Of a stretch of DNA of 64,000 bases, positions 9,624-20,347 are shown piece after piece; position 1 is the stretch's first letter; each line of letters begins with the position of its first letter. The notes under the pieces were generated by a model that worked only from the letters and a program-made list of their open reading frames with translations, was not told where the DNA came from and did not search any database. Source of the stretch: Trichomonas vaginalis G3 (taxonomy: Eukaryota > Parabasalia > Trichomonadida > Trichomonadidae); NCBI RefSeq assembly GCF_026262505.1, contig NC_067207.1:14600082-14664081 (forward strand). The letters run 5' to 3'. Position numbers and translations under genes: made by a program.

Positions 9624-11510
9624 ATGCTTTGGACATTGGAAGTCATTATCTGCCTTACTTTTGGATATACATTTGTTACAGTACTAATAGAAAATGGCTT
9701 AAATCCATTCCAAAGATTTTTCGCAGGAATTCCAATCGGATTTTTCACGTTTGCTTGGATTACCTGGTTTTGTACATATAAAAGTCGACTAAGATTAGTT
9801 TCAGCAATACCAGGAATGGTTATCATGTCTTCTTGTTCATTTATTTTTTATCGAATATACTCAAAGAAAAAAATTAGTCCTTATGCAAAATTTACAAAGT
9901 TCGAATTAATTACACTTACGCTCTTCTCAGTATTTTATACAATTGTAATGCATGAGTCCATGTTAAAGGACGGAAATAGATCAAAAGGAGCTGGATATGG
10001 AGATTTACCTTTTCATTTAAATATTATTTCCGGTTTTGTGACAGGATGCAATCATATGCGTGATTCCTTCTTCAAAATCAATACAGTTTTCTACTCAGGA
10101 GAAAAACTCGCTTATCCTTACATGACTAACTTCTTTACAGCAGTTTTAATAGGAACAGGTAGTGCAACAATGCGTGGTGCAGTATACTATCCATCTCTTA
10201 TGATGTGTATCTCTTTATTAGTTGGACAATACTATATTGGCATATTATTCCACAAAGATCAACTTGCGTGCTTGATAGCTTTATTTACATTCATAAATCT
10301 AGGTGGCCTTGGCTTTACAAGGCTTTTGGACCCTACGAGAACTGATGGAGATTTAATTCACAACTGGGGTAACGATATTTACGAATATTGGTTCCATCCA
10401 ATCATGCATGTTCTTGTACCTCAAAGAGCATCTTTATGGTCGATGCCGCTTTGTTATTGGTGCTTAATTGTCCTTATTAAAGGAATTAAAGCAATGAAAT
10501 GGCAATACTTTTTACTAGCAGCTGTATATGTCGGAATTACACCTCTTGTACAAGTCCATTCTTACGTAGGATTAGCGCAATGGGCAATTGTATTTGCAGC
10601 CTTAAATTTCCCATGGAAAGACAAGTCAAAGATGCTTAAACATGTTTATTTATGGGCAATATTTGGAATTGTAGCTAATGTTTTAGCCGTTCCTCAATTT
10701 ACTCCTTATCTCAAAAGATTAGAAACAAAGAAAACGGATAAAGGTAGCGGATTCATCGTCCTTGATCCAATATGGAATTCTTCCGGGAGAAAACAGGACA
10801 TTTTTGCTCCAATTAGACTTTGGTGGAGAGGATTAGGCATTTTCTCCTTCATTACTTTAATATCCGTATGGGTATATCTTAATAAGTGTCAATATATTCT
10901 CTATATCCCTTCATTTGTCGTTTTTCTTGTTACAAATGTGATAAGATATCAACCTTGGGAGCTTGATAACTCCAAAGTGTTTTATGCAGCATGGATTCCA
11001 TTAGCCATTCATGCATTCGGAATATTTATCGCTAAATTATGGCGAAAATCCAATTGGAAACTGATATCTGTACTTTTCTTGTTCGTGGCATGCTTCAGTT
11101 CCTTCAGATTCTTCTTTGTAGCTATGAAAGGCAAGAATCCGATGTTCGAAGAAGATTCCATTGAGTTTGGTCATTGGGCTGCAGAAAATACACCTGTAAA
11201 CTCAATTTGGCTGACTTCTCAATGGCATGGAAACCCAGTTCTCACATTTGCAGGACGTCAGAGCTACATGGGATATGGAGGATGGCTTCTTTCCCATGGT
11301 TTGGATTATTTCGGAAGATATGCCGAATCAGATCGGATGATGAGGATGCCCGATAACTTAGATCTCTTTAGAAAACACAATATAACGTATGTTGTGTCCC
11401 ACAAAGGCGAATTTACTGGTTGGAGAAAAGTAACTCGAATTCCTGGCTGGACAAAGATTTATGACAACTTTAACTTCGAATGCTGGAAGTATACTCCAGA
11501 TAATGTTTAA
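9624..11510 (+). CDS. Polytopic GT-C-type glycosyltransferase-like protein
   Basis: The 628-residue protein has at least eleven hydrophobic segments and long hydrophilic loops. Loop 1 contains GYGDLPFHLNIISGF, with a charged residue in the place where GT-C enzymes keep catalytic acidic residues. A large loop contains DGDLIHNWGNDIYEYWFHP. The C-terminal 120 residues are soluble and rich in W, G and H (NSIWLTSQWHGNPV, GYGGWLLSHGLDYF), as in the luminal end domains of bacterial and eukaryotic GT-C proteins. I infer an ER-membrane glycosyltransferase using a lipid-linked sugar; the acceptor is unknown. The same-strand PMT-like gene immediately upstream supports a shared role in glycosylation. It could also be a non-enzymatic relative. 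Confidence 0.55.
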   Translation: MLWTLEVIICLTFGYTFVTVLIENGLNPFQRFFAGIPIGFFTFAWITWFCTYKSRLRLVSAIPGMVIMSSCSFIFYRIYSKKKISPYAKFTKFELITLTLFSVFYTIVMHESMLKDGNRSKGAGYGDLPFHLNIISGFVTGCNHMRDSFFKINTVFYSGEKLAYPYMTNFFTAVLIGTGSATMRGAVYYPSLMMCISLLVGQYYIGILFHKDQLACLIALFTFINLGGLGFTRLLDPTRTDGDLIHNWGNDIYEYWFHPIMHVLVPQRASLWSMPLCYWCLIVLIKGIKAMKWQYFLLAAVYVGITPLVQVHSYVGLAQWAIVFAALNFPWKDKSKMLKHVYLWAIFGIVANVLAVPQFTPYLKRLETKKTDKGSGFIVLDPIWNSSGRKQDIFAPIRLWWRGLGIFSFITLISVWVYLNKCQYILYIPSFVVFLVTNVIRYQPWELDNSKVFYAAWIPLAIHAFGIFIAKLWRKSNWKLISVLFLFVACFSSFRFFFVAMKGKNPMFEEDSIEFGHWAAENTPVNSIWLTSQWHGNPVLTFAGRQSYMGYGGWLLSHGLDYFGRYAESDRMMRMPDNLDLFRKHNITYVVSHKGEFTGWRKVTRIPGWTKIYDNFNFECWKYTPDNV

Positions 11511-11835
11511 TTTATATTATGTTAATAAAAAAATCTATTTGTTAGTTTTGATCAAATTGAAAATTGTTTAAAATGGGTAATAAAAATAGAATTTCCATGA
11601 GTTAAAGCACTGATTTACTAAACTTTTCAATTATTATTACTTTATATTTAATTTCAAAACAATATAAGTTATTATTCTCTTACAATAAACAGTTTTCTAT
11701 AAAATTCCTAGATAAGACATGCATTACCTTGAAAATCATCTATGAAGAAGACATGAATTAACAAAATGAAAAAAATATGAGTTAAAAAACTTGATGAAAA
11801 CAATAATTATATCAAACAAACATATTTACATATAA
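11511..11835. other. Short convergent intergenic spacer
   Basis: The 3' ends of the GT-C-like gene (plus) and the coiled-coil gene (minus) face each other across 325 AT-rich bases. I see no gene here. T-rich and A-rich runs near both stop codons are compatible with 3' processing signals. Confidence 0.4.
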
Positions 11836-13719
11836 CTAACATGAAAGAATAAGCTTGCTAACTTCTGAATTCCAAATTTCAGCAAGACTTTCATAAAGAG
11901 GATTTACAGTAGCAAATTTATAGCCTCTCAATTGCGTATCTACTTCTTTGATACATGTTTCGAGCGTAAATATCAAATGCTCAAGATTTTTCTCTTTGTT
12001 CTTGTAATAATTTCCGTTCTGAGAGTTTGTTTCGTATTTTGGTCTTAGAACAACAAAATCTAGAGGATGCTTTGAAACATCATAATGAGAGAGAACATGT
12101 TTAAAAATCTGAGCCTTTTTTGCAATTCGATTTCGTGTTTCTTCAATACTTAACATTTTTGTAGCAATTTTCCTTTGAAGTTTACTGGTTTCTGATGCAT
12201 GACTCTGTTCAATCTGTCTAATGCAAAGAGGCTGTTGATTTTCATTAATAATATGATCTTGTTTTAATGAAACCTCAAGTTTGCGCACTTGTTTCCTCTT
12301 TGAGTGTATAGATTTAACTGTGCAACTGATATTCTTCAACATTTTTTCAGTATCACTAATTTTTTCATGTAAAGATAAAATTTCTTTCAGAGTTGATTTC
12401 AACTCGCCTTTTGTTGAGCTGTAGAACTTTGGCTTCGGAACATCATCGATTTTTATTGGTGGCACTGTTGTTTTTTCTAGTTCTTCTAATTTTGCTAATT
12501 TTTTAGATTTCTTTTTGTATAAATCATCTAATGTTACTGTCAATGCCTCATATAGAAGGCTATAATCAACTTCATCTAAATTAGTGGCCTCAGATAATGA
12601 AGAAACTTTGTTGTTTGCGATAATTCTTCTTTCTTTTAATTCTTCATCATATAAACTTGAAATAACATTAGAGATCTGACATTCAAGCTGATTGATCTTG
12701 GAATATGAGAGCTGCATCAATGTTTTCTCATGCTTATTTTGCAATTTTAACTCTTCGATGTCATTTCTCATAGCGGAAATAGAATATTTGTGGTCTTTCA
12801 CTAATTTAAGGTTCTTTATCCTAGCATCATCAAATTTCTTATTGAATTCCATCTTTTCCTGTTTTGTTTTTTCAATTTTGTCAATCAACGCGTTCTGCTT
12901 CTCAGTAAACAAGTCTTTAGCTGACAATATCGTGTCAAGCTCTTCACATGTATCTTCGATCTTTTTTGACAGTTTTTTCTTCGATAGAAGTAATTTATGC
13001 TTTTCAAAATCAATATTGTTAGTCATTGATAGCTGGCATATACTATCATCGTTATTTGATACAATATCATTGCTCATCTTTTTAATTTTTTGTTTAAAGC
13101 TCTGATTTTCAAGATAAATTTGTTCTTGTAGATTTGAAATGAGTTTAGAGATGTCCTGATGCATCTTTTTATGCGAGCACGAATTTACATTCATTTGAGA
13201 AATGTAAGCTTTTGTTTTGATAATGTTTTCCAATATTTCGTTATATTTCTCTTCCATAGTATCAAAGTCATCATCGTCAACTCCGTAATCTAAATCTTCT
13301 ATTGTATCTTGTTGGTTTCTCGTTGGAGACTCAGTTATGTTGTTCATTTCGAGTAAATATTGATTTTCTTTTTTAATTCTTTCAATATTATCTGTAATTA
13401 GAGCAATTTTCTCATGTATTAAATCATTTGTTTGACAAAGATTTTGATAAAGCTTTTCTAAATTAGCGTTTTCTTCATCAATTATTGATTGCTTTGTTGT
13501 TTCTATCGGACTTTGATCATCACACTGGGATATCATACTTTCTTGCATATGGCTCATTGTATCAATTTGTCTATTTAGTTTTGATTCGATTGTTTTACAA
13601 TTTTGCTCCAAAAATGCTATCAATTCATCTTTTTTCTTAATATCGCTTGAGTATTGATGAAGTGTTGTAACATGCTCTTTAATTGCTCTTTTGGTTTTAA
13701 CAAATTCGTCTGGAATCAT
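11836..13719 (-). CDS. Coiled-coil protein, 627 aa
   Basis: The product is almost entirely heptad-like and rich in K, E, N, I and L, with long predicted helices from about 5-110, 150-400 and 410-570. A Pro-containing break near residue 415 (TTVPPIKIDDVPKPKFY) separates two coiled-coil halves. An acidic stretch (EDLDYGVDDDDFDTMEEKY) lies near residue 150. Such proteins in flagellated protists are commonly axonemal, basal-body or cytoskeletal, but I see no family-specific motif and name none. The start ATG is preceded closely by TCATTGATTTTTAG, which fits the trichomonad initiator (TCA, pyrimidine, T/A) just upstream of the start codon. Plus-strand frames within it are shadows. Confidence 0.8.
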   Translation of the reverse strand: MIPDEFVKTKRAIKEHVTTLHQYSSDIKKKDELIAFLEQNCKTIESKLNRQIDTMSHMQESMISQCDDQSPIETTKQSIIDEENANLEKLYQNLCQTNDLIHEKIALITDNIERIKKENQYLLEMNNITESPTRNQQDTIEDLDYGVDDDDFDTMEEKYNEILENIIKTKAYISQMNVNSCSHKKMHQDISKLISNLQEQIYLENQSFKQKIKKMSNDIVSNNDDSICQLSMTNNIDFEKHKLLLSKKKLSKKIEDTCEELDTILSAKDLFTEKQNALIDKIEKTKQEKMEFNKKFDDARIKNLKLVKDHKYSISAMRNDIEELKLQNKHEKTLMQLSYSKINQLECQISNVISSLYDEELKERRIIANNKVSSLSEATNLDEVDYSLLYEALTVTLDDLYKKKSKKLAKLEELEKTTVPPIKIDDVPKPKFYSSTKGELKSTLKEILSLHEKISDTEKMLKNISCTVKSIHSKRKQVRKLEVSLKQDHIINENQQPLCIRQIEQSHASETSKLQRKIATKMLSIEETRNRIAKKAQIFKHVLSHYDVSKHPLDFVVLRPKYETNSQNGNYYKNKEKNLEHLIFTLETCIKEVDTQLRGYKFATVNPLYESLAEIWNSEVSKLILSC

Positions 13720-14882
13720 CTAAAAATCAATGAAATATAATTGTGCACGTTTATTTTTATGATTTTTGATTTTCCAATGCTTATTTCAATCTTCAAATAT
13801 CAAAGACATAATCTAGGTAAATCGTTATATCATTTAAATTTGGTCAAAAATCAATTTTTATCCATGCAATTTTATTCAAAATTTTATGCCGCAGTAATTG
13901 GATAAATTGAATTACACATATCAAAGTTTATATACTTTGAAATTCTTATTTTCATAACAATGACTTAATATAGCACATAATCAACAGTAATTTTTCAATT
14001 TACACAAACTCTTGCCAATATCCGGGAGTGTCGATATAAAAGAAAGTTTAAATTATCTTACACAATTTGTATGTTTAAGGAAAATAGTGAATATACAACC
14101 AGGATCAGATGATTTTCGTGAAGTCAATGATTATTTGAAAATCCAAATATAAAAAACTTGCAGCTTTCTTACTATTAAAAATTAATCCGAAAAACATGGG
14201 AGCAATTTATGTTAGGAATCAGTTCATTTCTGAATTTTTGACTTATTTCTAAAATTAATTTTAAACTACATACCAAAAGAGGATACATCTAAAACATTTT
14301 TTTGTAAGGCTTTTTGAAAAAGTGAAATGGTAAACACATCAATCTCAGAAAAAGAAAAAAGTCATTTAAAAATGTTTTCTGATGAAAAGGTAGCACGTTA
14401 TTGCAGAACTCTTCAAATTTCAAATAGTATTCAAATTTTTCAACGTTGGGAAAATCGGAATATAAAAAAATGATTAATATGATGAAATGATATCGTTTTA
14501 TTTTTAAAACAGAATTACGCAACTTTGAAATACAGCATTAAAAGGTGGCTTCTATAAAACTCTTTTATTGCAATAAAAAGTTAAATATGACAGGATTCCC
14601 CACAATCATAAACTCAGTCGACATTCTCAAGTTTACAACTATTGAAACCGTGAAATTTTTTTACTACATTCAGAATGATTTAGAGCGAATATCATCTTTT
14701 CATCAAACGGAGTTTAAAAGTTCTGACATTCATTGAAATAATTCAATGACATGATACAAAACAAATTTATTCAAAAATTTTATGGGCATGCAAGAAAAAT
14801 GATAGATATTAACTATGAGATCAAATAGCATCTCTGCCTAAGGATAATTATTTCAATATACGTAAATTTTTATCACATCACA
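13720..14882. other. Divergent intergenic region, no gene seen
   Basis: About 1.2 kb lie between the divergent coiled-coil and surface-protein genes. It contains only short frames without protein-like composition. At its right end TCACATCACA immediately precedes the surface-protein ATG and fits a trichomonad initiator element. Confidence 0.45.
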
Positions 14883-16589
14883 ATGTTTTTATCGTTATTC
14901 TCGAGGGCATCTTATGCTTTAGAGGCCTGGAAAACAGGAAAATACTCATATAAAATCTACGATCTTGATGAGTATGATGAAAACTTAACATTAAGCAAGA
15001 AAATTCATACAAAAATTGCATTTAAAGATGTTGATGAGTCCAATCAAGGTGATGTTGTAGATATCTCTGAAGTAGACGGATTGGACTACTCATTTAATAT
15101 AATTAACGATAAGGATGGAAAATACATAATCGTTCAACAAACCTTAACAAATAATAGAAAAGAGCGTGCCAGATTTGATCTATGTACTGCAATAGAATTC
15201 AATTTTAATGAGGATGGTTTCTCAGTAACAGAGTCTTATATGCCAAATTTCGGATTTTACCTTTGGGTTCCAGGATTTGGAGCTTATACATGGGTACAAG
15301 AAAACCATCCATGGGTGACTGCTAGACATGAAAAAGATTTTGGAGAAGATTCAACCCCTCTTTATTTTACAACCAGAAAGAATTTGGATCCCAATTTTGA
15401 TGAAGCTATGACATGGATGGCGACATCTTGGACAAACAATCATATGCAACCAGGTGATTCTGTTACATTCTCTTACATGATTGCAAAAGAATCTTATGAT
15501 CCACCATTCCTTAAACTTGATAAAACATTGATTAAGAAAGAATACGAAGACAATGAAAAGATCCATTTGAAGGGAAGCATGTGGACAAACTTGCATGATT
15601 ATAGAGTTCAAGGCAAATACGAAATAACAAACAAGCAAACAAAAGAAGTTCTTACAGAAGAAATTATTGATTTTATATCTGATAAGAATGGAGCTATGTC
15701 AAAGGATTACGACGTAGAAGTCGGTCCATTGGCAATTGGCGAATATACATTAAGAGTTACAAGCTACATCTTCAAGCTCAACGATTATTTGTGGGAAGAA
15801 GTGGATTTCAGTGTCATTAAATCCAATCAGAAACCAAAAATTAATATAGGTGACAAAGGATATACATATTATTTGCCAAACAGTGATGTATCTTTCACAG
15901 CAGCAATCTCTGATGCCGATGCAGGAGATAAAAAAATTGATGTCAAAGTTTATCTCAAGAACGAAATGGTCATTGACAAGAAAGTTCCAAATTCATTAGA
16001 CCAGCAAAAGTTCACCTTCAAGATACCTAAAAATACAGAACCAGGAACATATGATGTAAGAATCACAGCAAATGATGGTAAACTCACAACTGATGAATCT
16101 TTCAAGATTGTTGTAAAGTTAAACTCAAAACTTTCTATTGAAATTGAAATTGATAAACAAGAGAGTTACAAGAAAGGAGAAAAAATCACATTCAATGCTT
16201 TTATTACTGATAGTGACACAAACTTTGATTCTGAATTCGAAATCAAAGTATTTTATGGAGATAAATTGTACACTTCTACAAAGAAGAAGAATGACAATCC
16301 ACAAGGAATTAGAGTTCCATTTGAGATTACTGTACCAGAGGATGAAACTCAGTCACCAGTTAGGGTTCGTGTCCAAGTTACTTCATTAAATGAAAATGAT
16401 GAAAGTGGATTTTCATTTAATGTATTCGATGATGCAGGAAATTACGACAAAATTACTGATCATAAGAATGAAAAACCAAAATCTAAGTTAGAAAAACAAA
16501 AGACTGCACTTATAGCAGTATTATGTGTACTCATTGTTGCAGTAGTATGCGTTTCGATATTTATCGTTTATCTTTTAGTAAAGAAATAA
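14883..16589 (+). CDS. Type I surface protein with Ig-like repeats
   Basis: The 568-residue protein begins with a short signal peptide (MFLSLFSRASYA, cleavage probably before LEAW) and ends with one membrane segment (TALIAVLCVLIVAVVCVSIFIVYLLV) and a two-residue cytoplasmic tail, KK. The extracellular part starts with a roughly 200-residue domain rich in W and aromatic residues (FGFYLWVPGFGAYTWVQENHPW), followed by about three beta-rich modules of 90-110 residues. The last two share the plan 'Y..G..I.F.A.ISD.D.....I.VK.....': DVSFTAAISDADAGDKKIDV and KITFNAFITDSDTNFDSEFE. This resembles cadherin/PKD-like Ig folds of adhesins. The architecture is typical of trichomonad surface proteins, so cell-surface adhesion or sensing is likely, but this is inference. 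The ATG is preceded by TCACATCACA. Confidence 0.8.
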   Translation: MFLSLFSRASYALEAWKTGKYSYKIYDLDEYDENLTLSKKIHTKIAFKDVDESNQGDVVDISEVDGLDYSFNIINDKDGKYIIVQQTLTNNRKERARFDLCTAIEFNFNEDGFSVTESYMPNFGFYLWVPGFGAYTWVQENHPWVTARHEKDFGEDSTPLYFTTRKNLDPNFDEAMTWMATSWTNNHMQPGDSVTFSYMIAKESYDPPFLKLDKTLIKKEYEDNEKIHLKGSMWTNLHDYRVQGKYEITNKQTKEVLTEEIIDFISDKNGAMSKDYDVEVGPLAIGEYTLRVTSYIFKLNDYLWEEVDFSVIKSNQKPKINIGDKGYTYYLPNSDVSFTAAISDADAGDKKIDVKVYLKNEMVIDKKVPNSLDQQKFTFKIPKNTEPGTYDVRITANDGKLTTDESFKIVVKLNSKLSIEIEIDKQESYKKGEKITFNAFITDSDTNFDSEFEIKVFYGDKLYTSTKKKNDNPQGIRVPFEITVPEDETQSPVRVRVQVTSLNENDESGFSFNVFDDAGNYDKITDHKNEKPKSKLEKQKTALIAVLCVLIVAVVCVSIFIVYLLVKK

Positions 16590-16971
16590 AAAATCAGTAA
16601 TCAAAAGTTTCAAGTAATTCTATCATGCTATTTATGATGAATTTCTTCTCATTATAATTTGAATTTTGAATGTAATTTAACATATAAGTTTGTTTTTGAT
16701 TGTAATGAGATAATTTTTTGCTATTCAATCATGTTCTGACATTAAATGTGTTTTATTCATAATAATTATATCTGAGATATCAAAATTTATCTCAATTCAT
16801 CAATATTTTTTTTATTTGGTAAATGGGAACCTTTACTATGGAATCGGAAATCGTTTGCCTAGAAAATAATAAAAGAGTTATGATTTTCTTGAAATTTTAT
16901 AGAAAAAAACTTTATAATATACTAATATATATCAAACAAATACAAACAAGTTATTCACCCAGCATTAATCC
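16590..16971. other. Convergent intergenic spacer
   Basis: AT-rich spacer between two convergent genes; no gene, RNA or repeat recognised. Confidence 0.4.
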
Positions 16972-18948
16972 TTACTGTGCAGGCAAATTCTTTTGAAATG
17001 CCTGCCTGAAAATCCTTTGGTATTTTTCAACGTCTTTTAGCGAATTTAGGCTATTTTCAGCAAATAAATCCTTTAAACTGCTAAGGAAGACAATTGGTTT
17101 TGGACAACTTGCCATTAATATATTATTAAATGTGTCGCAAAGTGGTTTCATTATGAAAGACCTCGGAATAACAGGGTGAACAAAGATAGATATATTAGGA
17201 TGCTGCTCTTTATACTTCACAAGGAGTTCGTAGATTAATTCGATGAGATTTGTCGCCGCTTCTGAAAATGACGAGAATTCTCCCTTTCTAAATAACTTAG
17301 GAAGGTCAGTTTCACAGTCATTTGTACCAATCATGATAATAATATAATTCTTATCAGAAAATTCGTTAAGAGCACTAAAGAATCGCTTTCTCAGTGTAGT
17401 ATTCTTACAATTAAAGAGCTTACATAACGATATTCGGGGTATCGGGCACGGCGTGAAGTAATAATGATTAGATGAAACAATTACTGCTTCTTTTCCGCAC
17501 AAAAGTGAGAATTCGTCACCAATTAAAGGTACTATTATTGGAGTCTTTGAGTCTTCTGGGATATCTATTGGCCCATTAATGATTTTTGACGCTACAAGAT
17601 AAACATCATAGTAATCCTTGTCATTTTTGAGCTTTTCTATAAGACAATATGCCAAATTATAGACAGCACGTGACTCAGAGAGATACCTGTTCAAGTTAAA
17701 ATAGATTAATAAGATGGCAGCCAAATAAGTTTGTTCGTGGGGGACTTCCGGCTGTGAAGTTTGCATCCTCCTGTAGTAACTATGACTACGATCATTCTTT
17801 GAGGCTCTAAGCATCATTTCTAGTTCGGTTGCTTGAATATGAGCAAAAGCTTCAAGCGGATGAAGAGAAAGGAACAGCTGAGCGTATTCAGCAAAGTTAG
17901 AATATCTTCTTTCTTGGAGGAGAATCCAAAGAAGTGTTGCTGAAACTATTAATTCACGATCTACATCGACAAAGTAGTTATGTAATATATTAATTGCAGC
18001 ATCTGGACATCCATGATTGTAAAGAACAAGAGCAATTGTGGATAATCCCTTTGGATAGCGATTACAAATTTTTATTTGTTCGTAAAAAACACTTAGACCA
18101 GTGGGAATGTCACAAATTTCTGCTAGTAACTTGTAGCATTTGGGATGACGGAGTGAAAGACGAATTGCTGTTTCAAAATTTTCTAATTTTATGGCAATTC
18201 GAACTGCAGCCGCTATAACATTGGGATTATAGTCATAAGTCTCAAGAACATTGGTAATAGTTAATCTTGCTTGCGTTACATCCCCTATAGCTAAGTGTAT
18301 TCGGGCAATTGCTGCTTCTATATCAGGATTTTCTCCAAAACTTAGAGCACGACGATACTGATGCAATGCCTTTAATGGGTAATTATAATATTCACAGTAT
18401 GCTCCGTAGATTTGATAGACTTCGGGATTTCCTGCGTAAATTGCGAGTAATCGAGGAACATGCTGTTCTAATTGAGACCATCTTTCTAATTTGTATAAGA
18501 CTTTGATTGTTTCTAAAGAGCCAAAAGCGTCGACTGAACTGAAAAATTCTAGAGCAGTTCTGTAATCCGATTTTTCAGCAAATGATTTACCTTCTTCGAT
18601 TATTTTAGATGGATATTGTTGGATTGATGATGACTTTTTGATTTTTGTCTGAATGCTTTTGCTTGTCAAAAATAACTCTGTAATTCCACTTGTATCAAAA
18701 GGAATGTTATCTGATAGATTCGAAACTTTCTCATTTTCGAGATTTTTGACAATGAACACGTTTAAATTCTCAATAGTTTCGACTTCATTTTGTTGTTCTT
18801 GAAGTTTTTCGAGAAAAAAACTAATGAGGTCGCTGTACCTAACTTGGCAGTCTTCAATGTTAACGCACGAATGCCAATTTATTCGACCGTTGTAAAAAAT
18901 GAAATACTTGTAAATCATGAAAATATAAAAATTGAAAATAAACAACAT
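16972..18948 (-). CDS. TPR protein with SGNH-like C-terminal domain
   Basis: Residues about 110-440 form tandem tetratricopeptide-type helical hairpins (for example YQIYGAYCEYYNYPLKALHQY, AAIARIHLAIGDVTQARLTI, YAQLFLSLHPLEAFAHIQA). The last about 190 residues look like an SGNH/GDSL fold: a strand, then VIVSSNHYYFTP where family members have GDSH, and later IIIMIGTNDCETDLPKL, matching the block III 'G.ND' strand, followed by a helix and SIFVHPVIPRS. The block I serine/aspartate is not conserved, so catalysis is doubtful. TPR-plus-SGNH proteins occur in protists and bacteria and are usually scaffolds or carbohydrate-related hydrolases. The first 30 residues are hydrophobic and aromatic and may be an artefact of choosing the first ATG; a second Met lies ten residues in. 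Confidence 0.65.
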   Translation of the reverse strand: MLFIFNFYIFMIYKYFIFYNGRINWHSCVNIEDCQVRYSDLISFFLEKLQEQQNEVETIENLNVFIVKNLENEKVSNLSDNIPFDTSGITELFLTSKSIQTKIKKSSSIQQYPSKIIEEGKSFAEKSDYRTALEFFSSVDAFGSLETIKVLYKLERWSQLEQHVPRLLAIYAGNPEVYQIYGAYCEYYNYPLKALHQYRRALSFGENPDIEAAIARIHLAIGDVTQARLTITNVLETYDYNPNVIAAAVRIAIKLENFETAIRLSLRHPKCYKLLAEICDIPTGLSVFYEQIKICNRYPKGLSTIALVLYNHGCPDAAINILHNYFVDVDRELIVSATLLWILLQERRYSNFAEYAQLFLSLHPLEAFAHIQATELEMMLRASKNDRSHSYYRRMQTSQPEVPHEQTYLAAILLIYFNLNRYLSESRAVYNLAYCLIEKLKNDKDYYDVYLVASKIINGPIDIPEDSKTPIIVPLIGDEFSLLCGKEAVIVSSNHYYFTPCPIPRISLCKLFNCKNTTLRKRFFSALNEFSDKNYIIIMIGTNDCETDLPKLFRKGEFSSFSEAATNLIELIYELLVKYKEQHPNISIFVHPVIPRSFIMKPLCDTFNNILMASCPKPIVFLSSLKDLFAENSLNSLKDVEKYQRIFRQAFQKNLPAQ

Positions 18949-19583
18949 TCATTTCAATTTGAAATTCAAATCATTAATATTATTTATCTTTGTCAAGCTT
19001 TGATTACAACTTCGTGCTCTTGCTTTTGAATTGAAGATGATGATTAAATTGACCAATAATACGAATAATAGTGGCTAAAGTATCACTTGTTGGATATGTT
19101 TGAATGACATCTGTAATACAATTCAATGAAATTTGGATTATAAAAATAAACCGTGAGTTTTAATCGCACTTATGTGACAAATATTCGTTTTTGAATAAAG
19201 GTTCTATAAAATTATCTTTAAATGTTCATGAATTGCAAATATTTAAATATTTTTAAAACTCACTATAAGAATGTAAAAAAGACAACATATATCAGCAATC
19301 GTATTATATCAATTGATATTTAAATATGATGCAACAAAAAAACAATGTTGATATGAAAAGGAGTTTAAGATTCAAAAGAGATTATTATTTCAATACACTC
19401 ACATCTTGAAAATAGTGGCATCAATAAAAATATCTCTTTTATCAGCCTGATAAAATATAAAAATGATCATCGATTAAATTCCAATGCAAACTAATCAATG
19501 AACATGCTCATACCATATATCCATTAGTTCACATACATATATCAAAATATTTTATTAATTATAAGATAAAGAAAATTGATTCT
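18949..19583. other. Intergenic region left of the secreted-protein cluster
   Basis: AT-rich, no gene supported. The short plus-strand frame overlapping the start of the TPR gene is a shadow. Confidence 0.4.
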
Positions 19584-20099
19584 TTAATTTAATGATGAAA
19601 AAATTTTTTCCCTGACAATGGTCATAATTATTTGAATTTCATGTTGTGTAAGAGGTCTTGGAATGCGTTTCGTTTGTCTAATGAATTTGCATCTTGGATT
19701 GGGTCTTATCTCAGTTAATGCTTCATATTTGACATCGACATAACCTTTACGGAAAAATGCTTTGAATTCTTTTCCTTCTTGGGATACTTTAACTGTTTCG
19801 AATGTGACATAATAACGACCTTGCGTTTTGTTAACATGATATCTAAGTTTCTCTTGTCCATCAGTTAAAGATTCGTTGACAAGAAGAGGATATCCTATTT
19901 TGATCATCTCTTGAAGGGACTTAAGATCTGGAGTAACATCAGTGGATTCATCTTTGTTGCTCTGCACTCCTAGAATTTTCATCGGCAAATCAGTTTGCAT
20001 ATAATTAGAATTTGTATCATATGCAATCCGTGGTCTTCTATGATGGTGGTGATGATGCATTTGAGATTCCCCTAAGCTTATCAAACAAAGAAGAAACAT
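19584..20099 (-). CDS. Small secreted His-rich family protein, copy 1
   Basis: The mature family pattern is a 12-residue signal peptide (MFLLCLISLGES), then a His/Arg-rich segment (MHHHHHHRRPR, six natural histidines), then DLPMKILGV, DLKSLQEMI..GYPLLVNESL, YYVTFETVKVSQEGKEFKAFF, KGYVDVKYEAL, and a basic C-terminal helix (RIPRPLTQHEIQIIM). The plan is strand-helix-strands-helix, about 160 residues, and I match it to no named family. An in-frame ATG 16 codons upstream (20147) exists, but the equivalent ATG is out of frame or absent in paralogues, so I start at MFLL. Six relatives lie in the same cluster. The His-rich start suggests metal binding; the role is unknown. Confidence 0.75.
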   Translation of the reverse strand: MFLLCLISLGESQMHHHHHHRRPRIAYDTNSNYMQTDLPMKILGVQSNKDESTDVTPDLKSLQEMIKIGYPLLVNESLTDGQEKLRYHVNKTQGRYYVTFETVKVSQEGKEFKAFFRKGYVDVKYEALTEIRPNPRCKFIRQTKRIPRPLTQHEIQIIMTIVREKIFSSLN

Positions 20100-20347
20100 T
20101 GATAATAAATGAAAATTGAATTGAGACAAGGAAACTGTTTCTGACATCGAGATACCTCTTTGCCAAATATTTGAATTTCAGAATTTTTATCCAAAGTAAA
20201 ACTCACATCTGGTGAAGAAAGGGAAATTGTGGTATTTCGAAATTATTTGAGAACAAATGTTCTCAATTTTTTTACTTATTTATTATTTTATTTAATCTAC
20301 ATATAACAAGGTAATTTGTTGTTTTTAAATAAAAATCAAGTTTTAAT

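Noticed and set aside
12692-13105. A 137-codon plus-strand frame
   Set aside because: It is the antisense of the coiled-coil gene, with Phe/Ser/Leu-rich composition expected from complementing Lys/Glu codons.
20100-20147. Upstream ATG adding MSETVSLSQ to family copy 1
   Set aside because: The same bases form a conserved DNA motif in paralogues, where the ATG is out of frame or missing, so it is more likely regulatory or 5' UTR.
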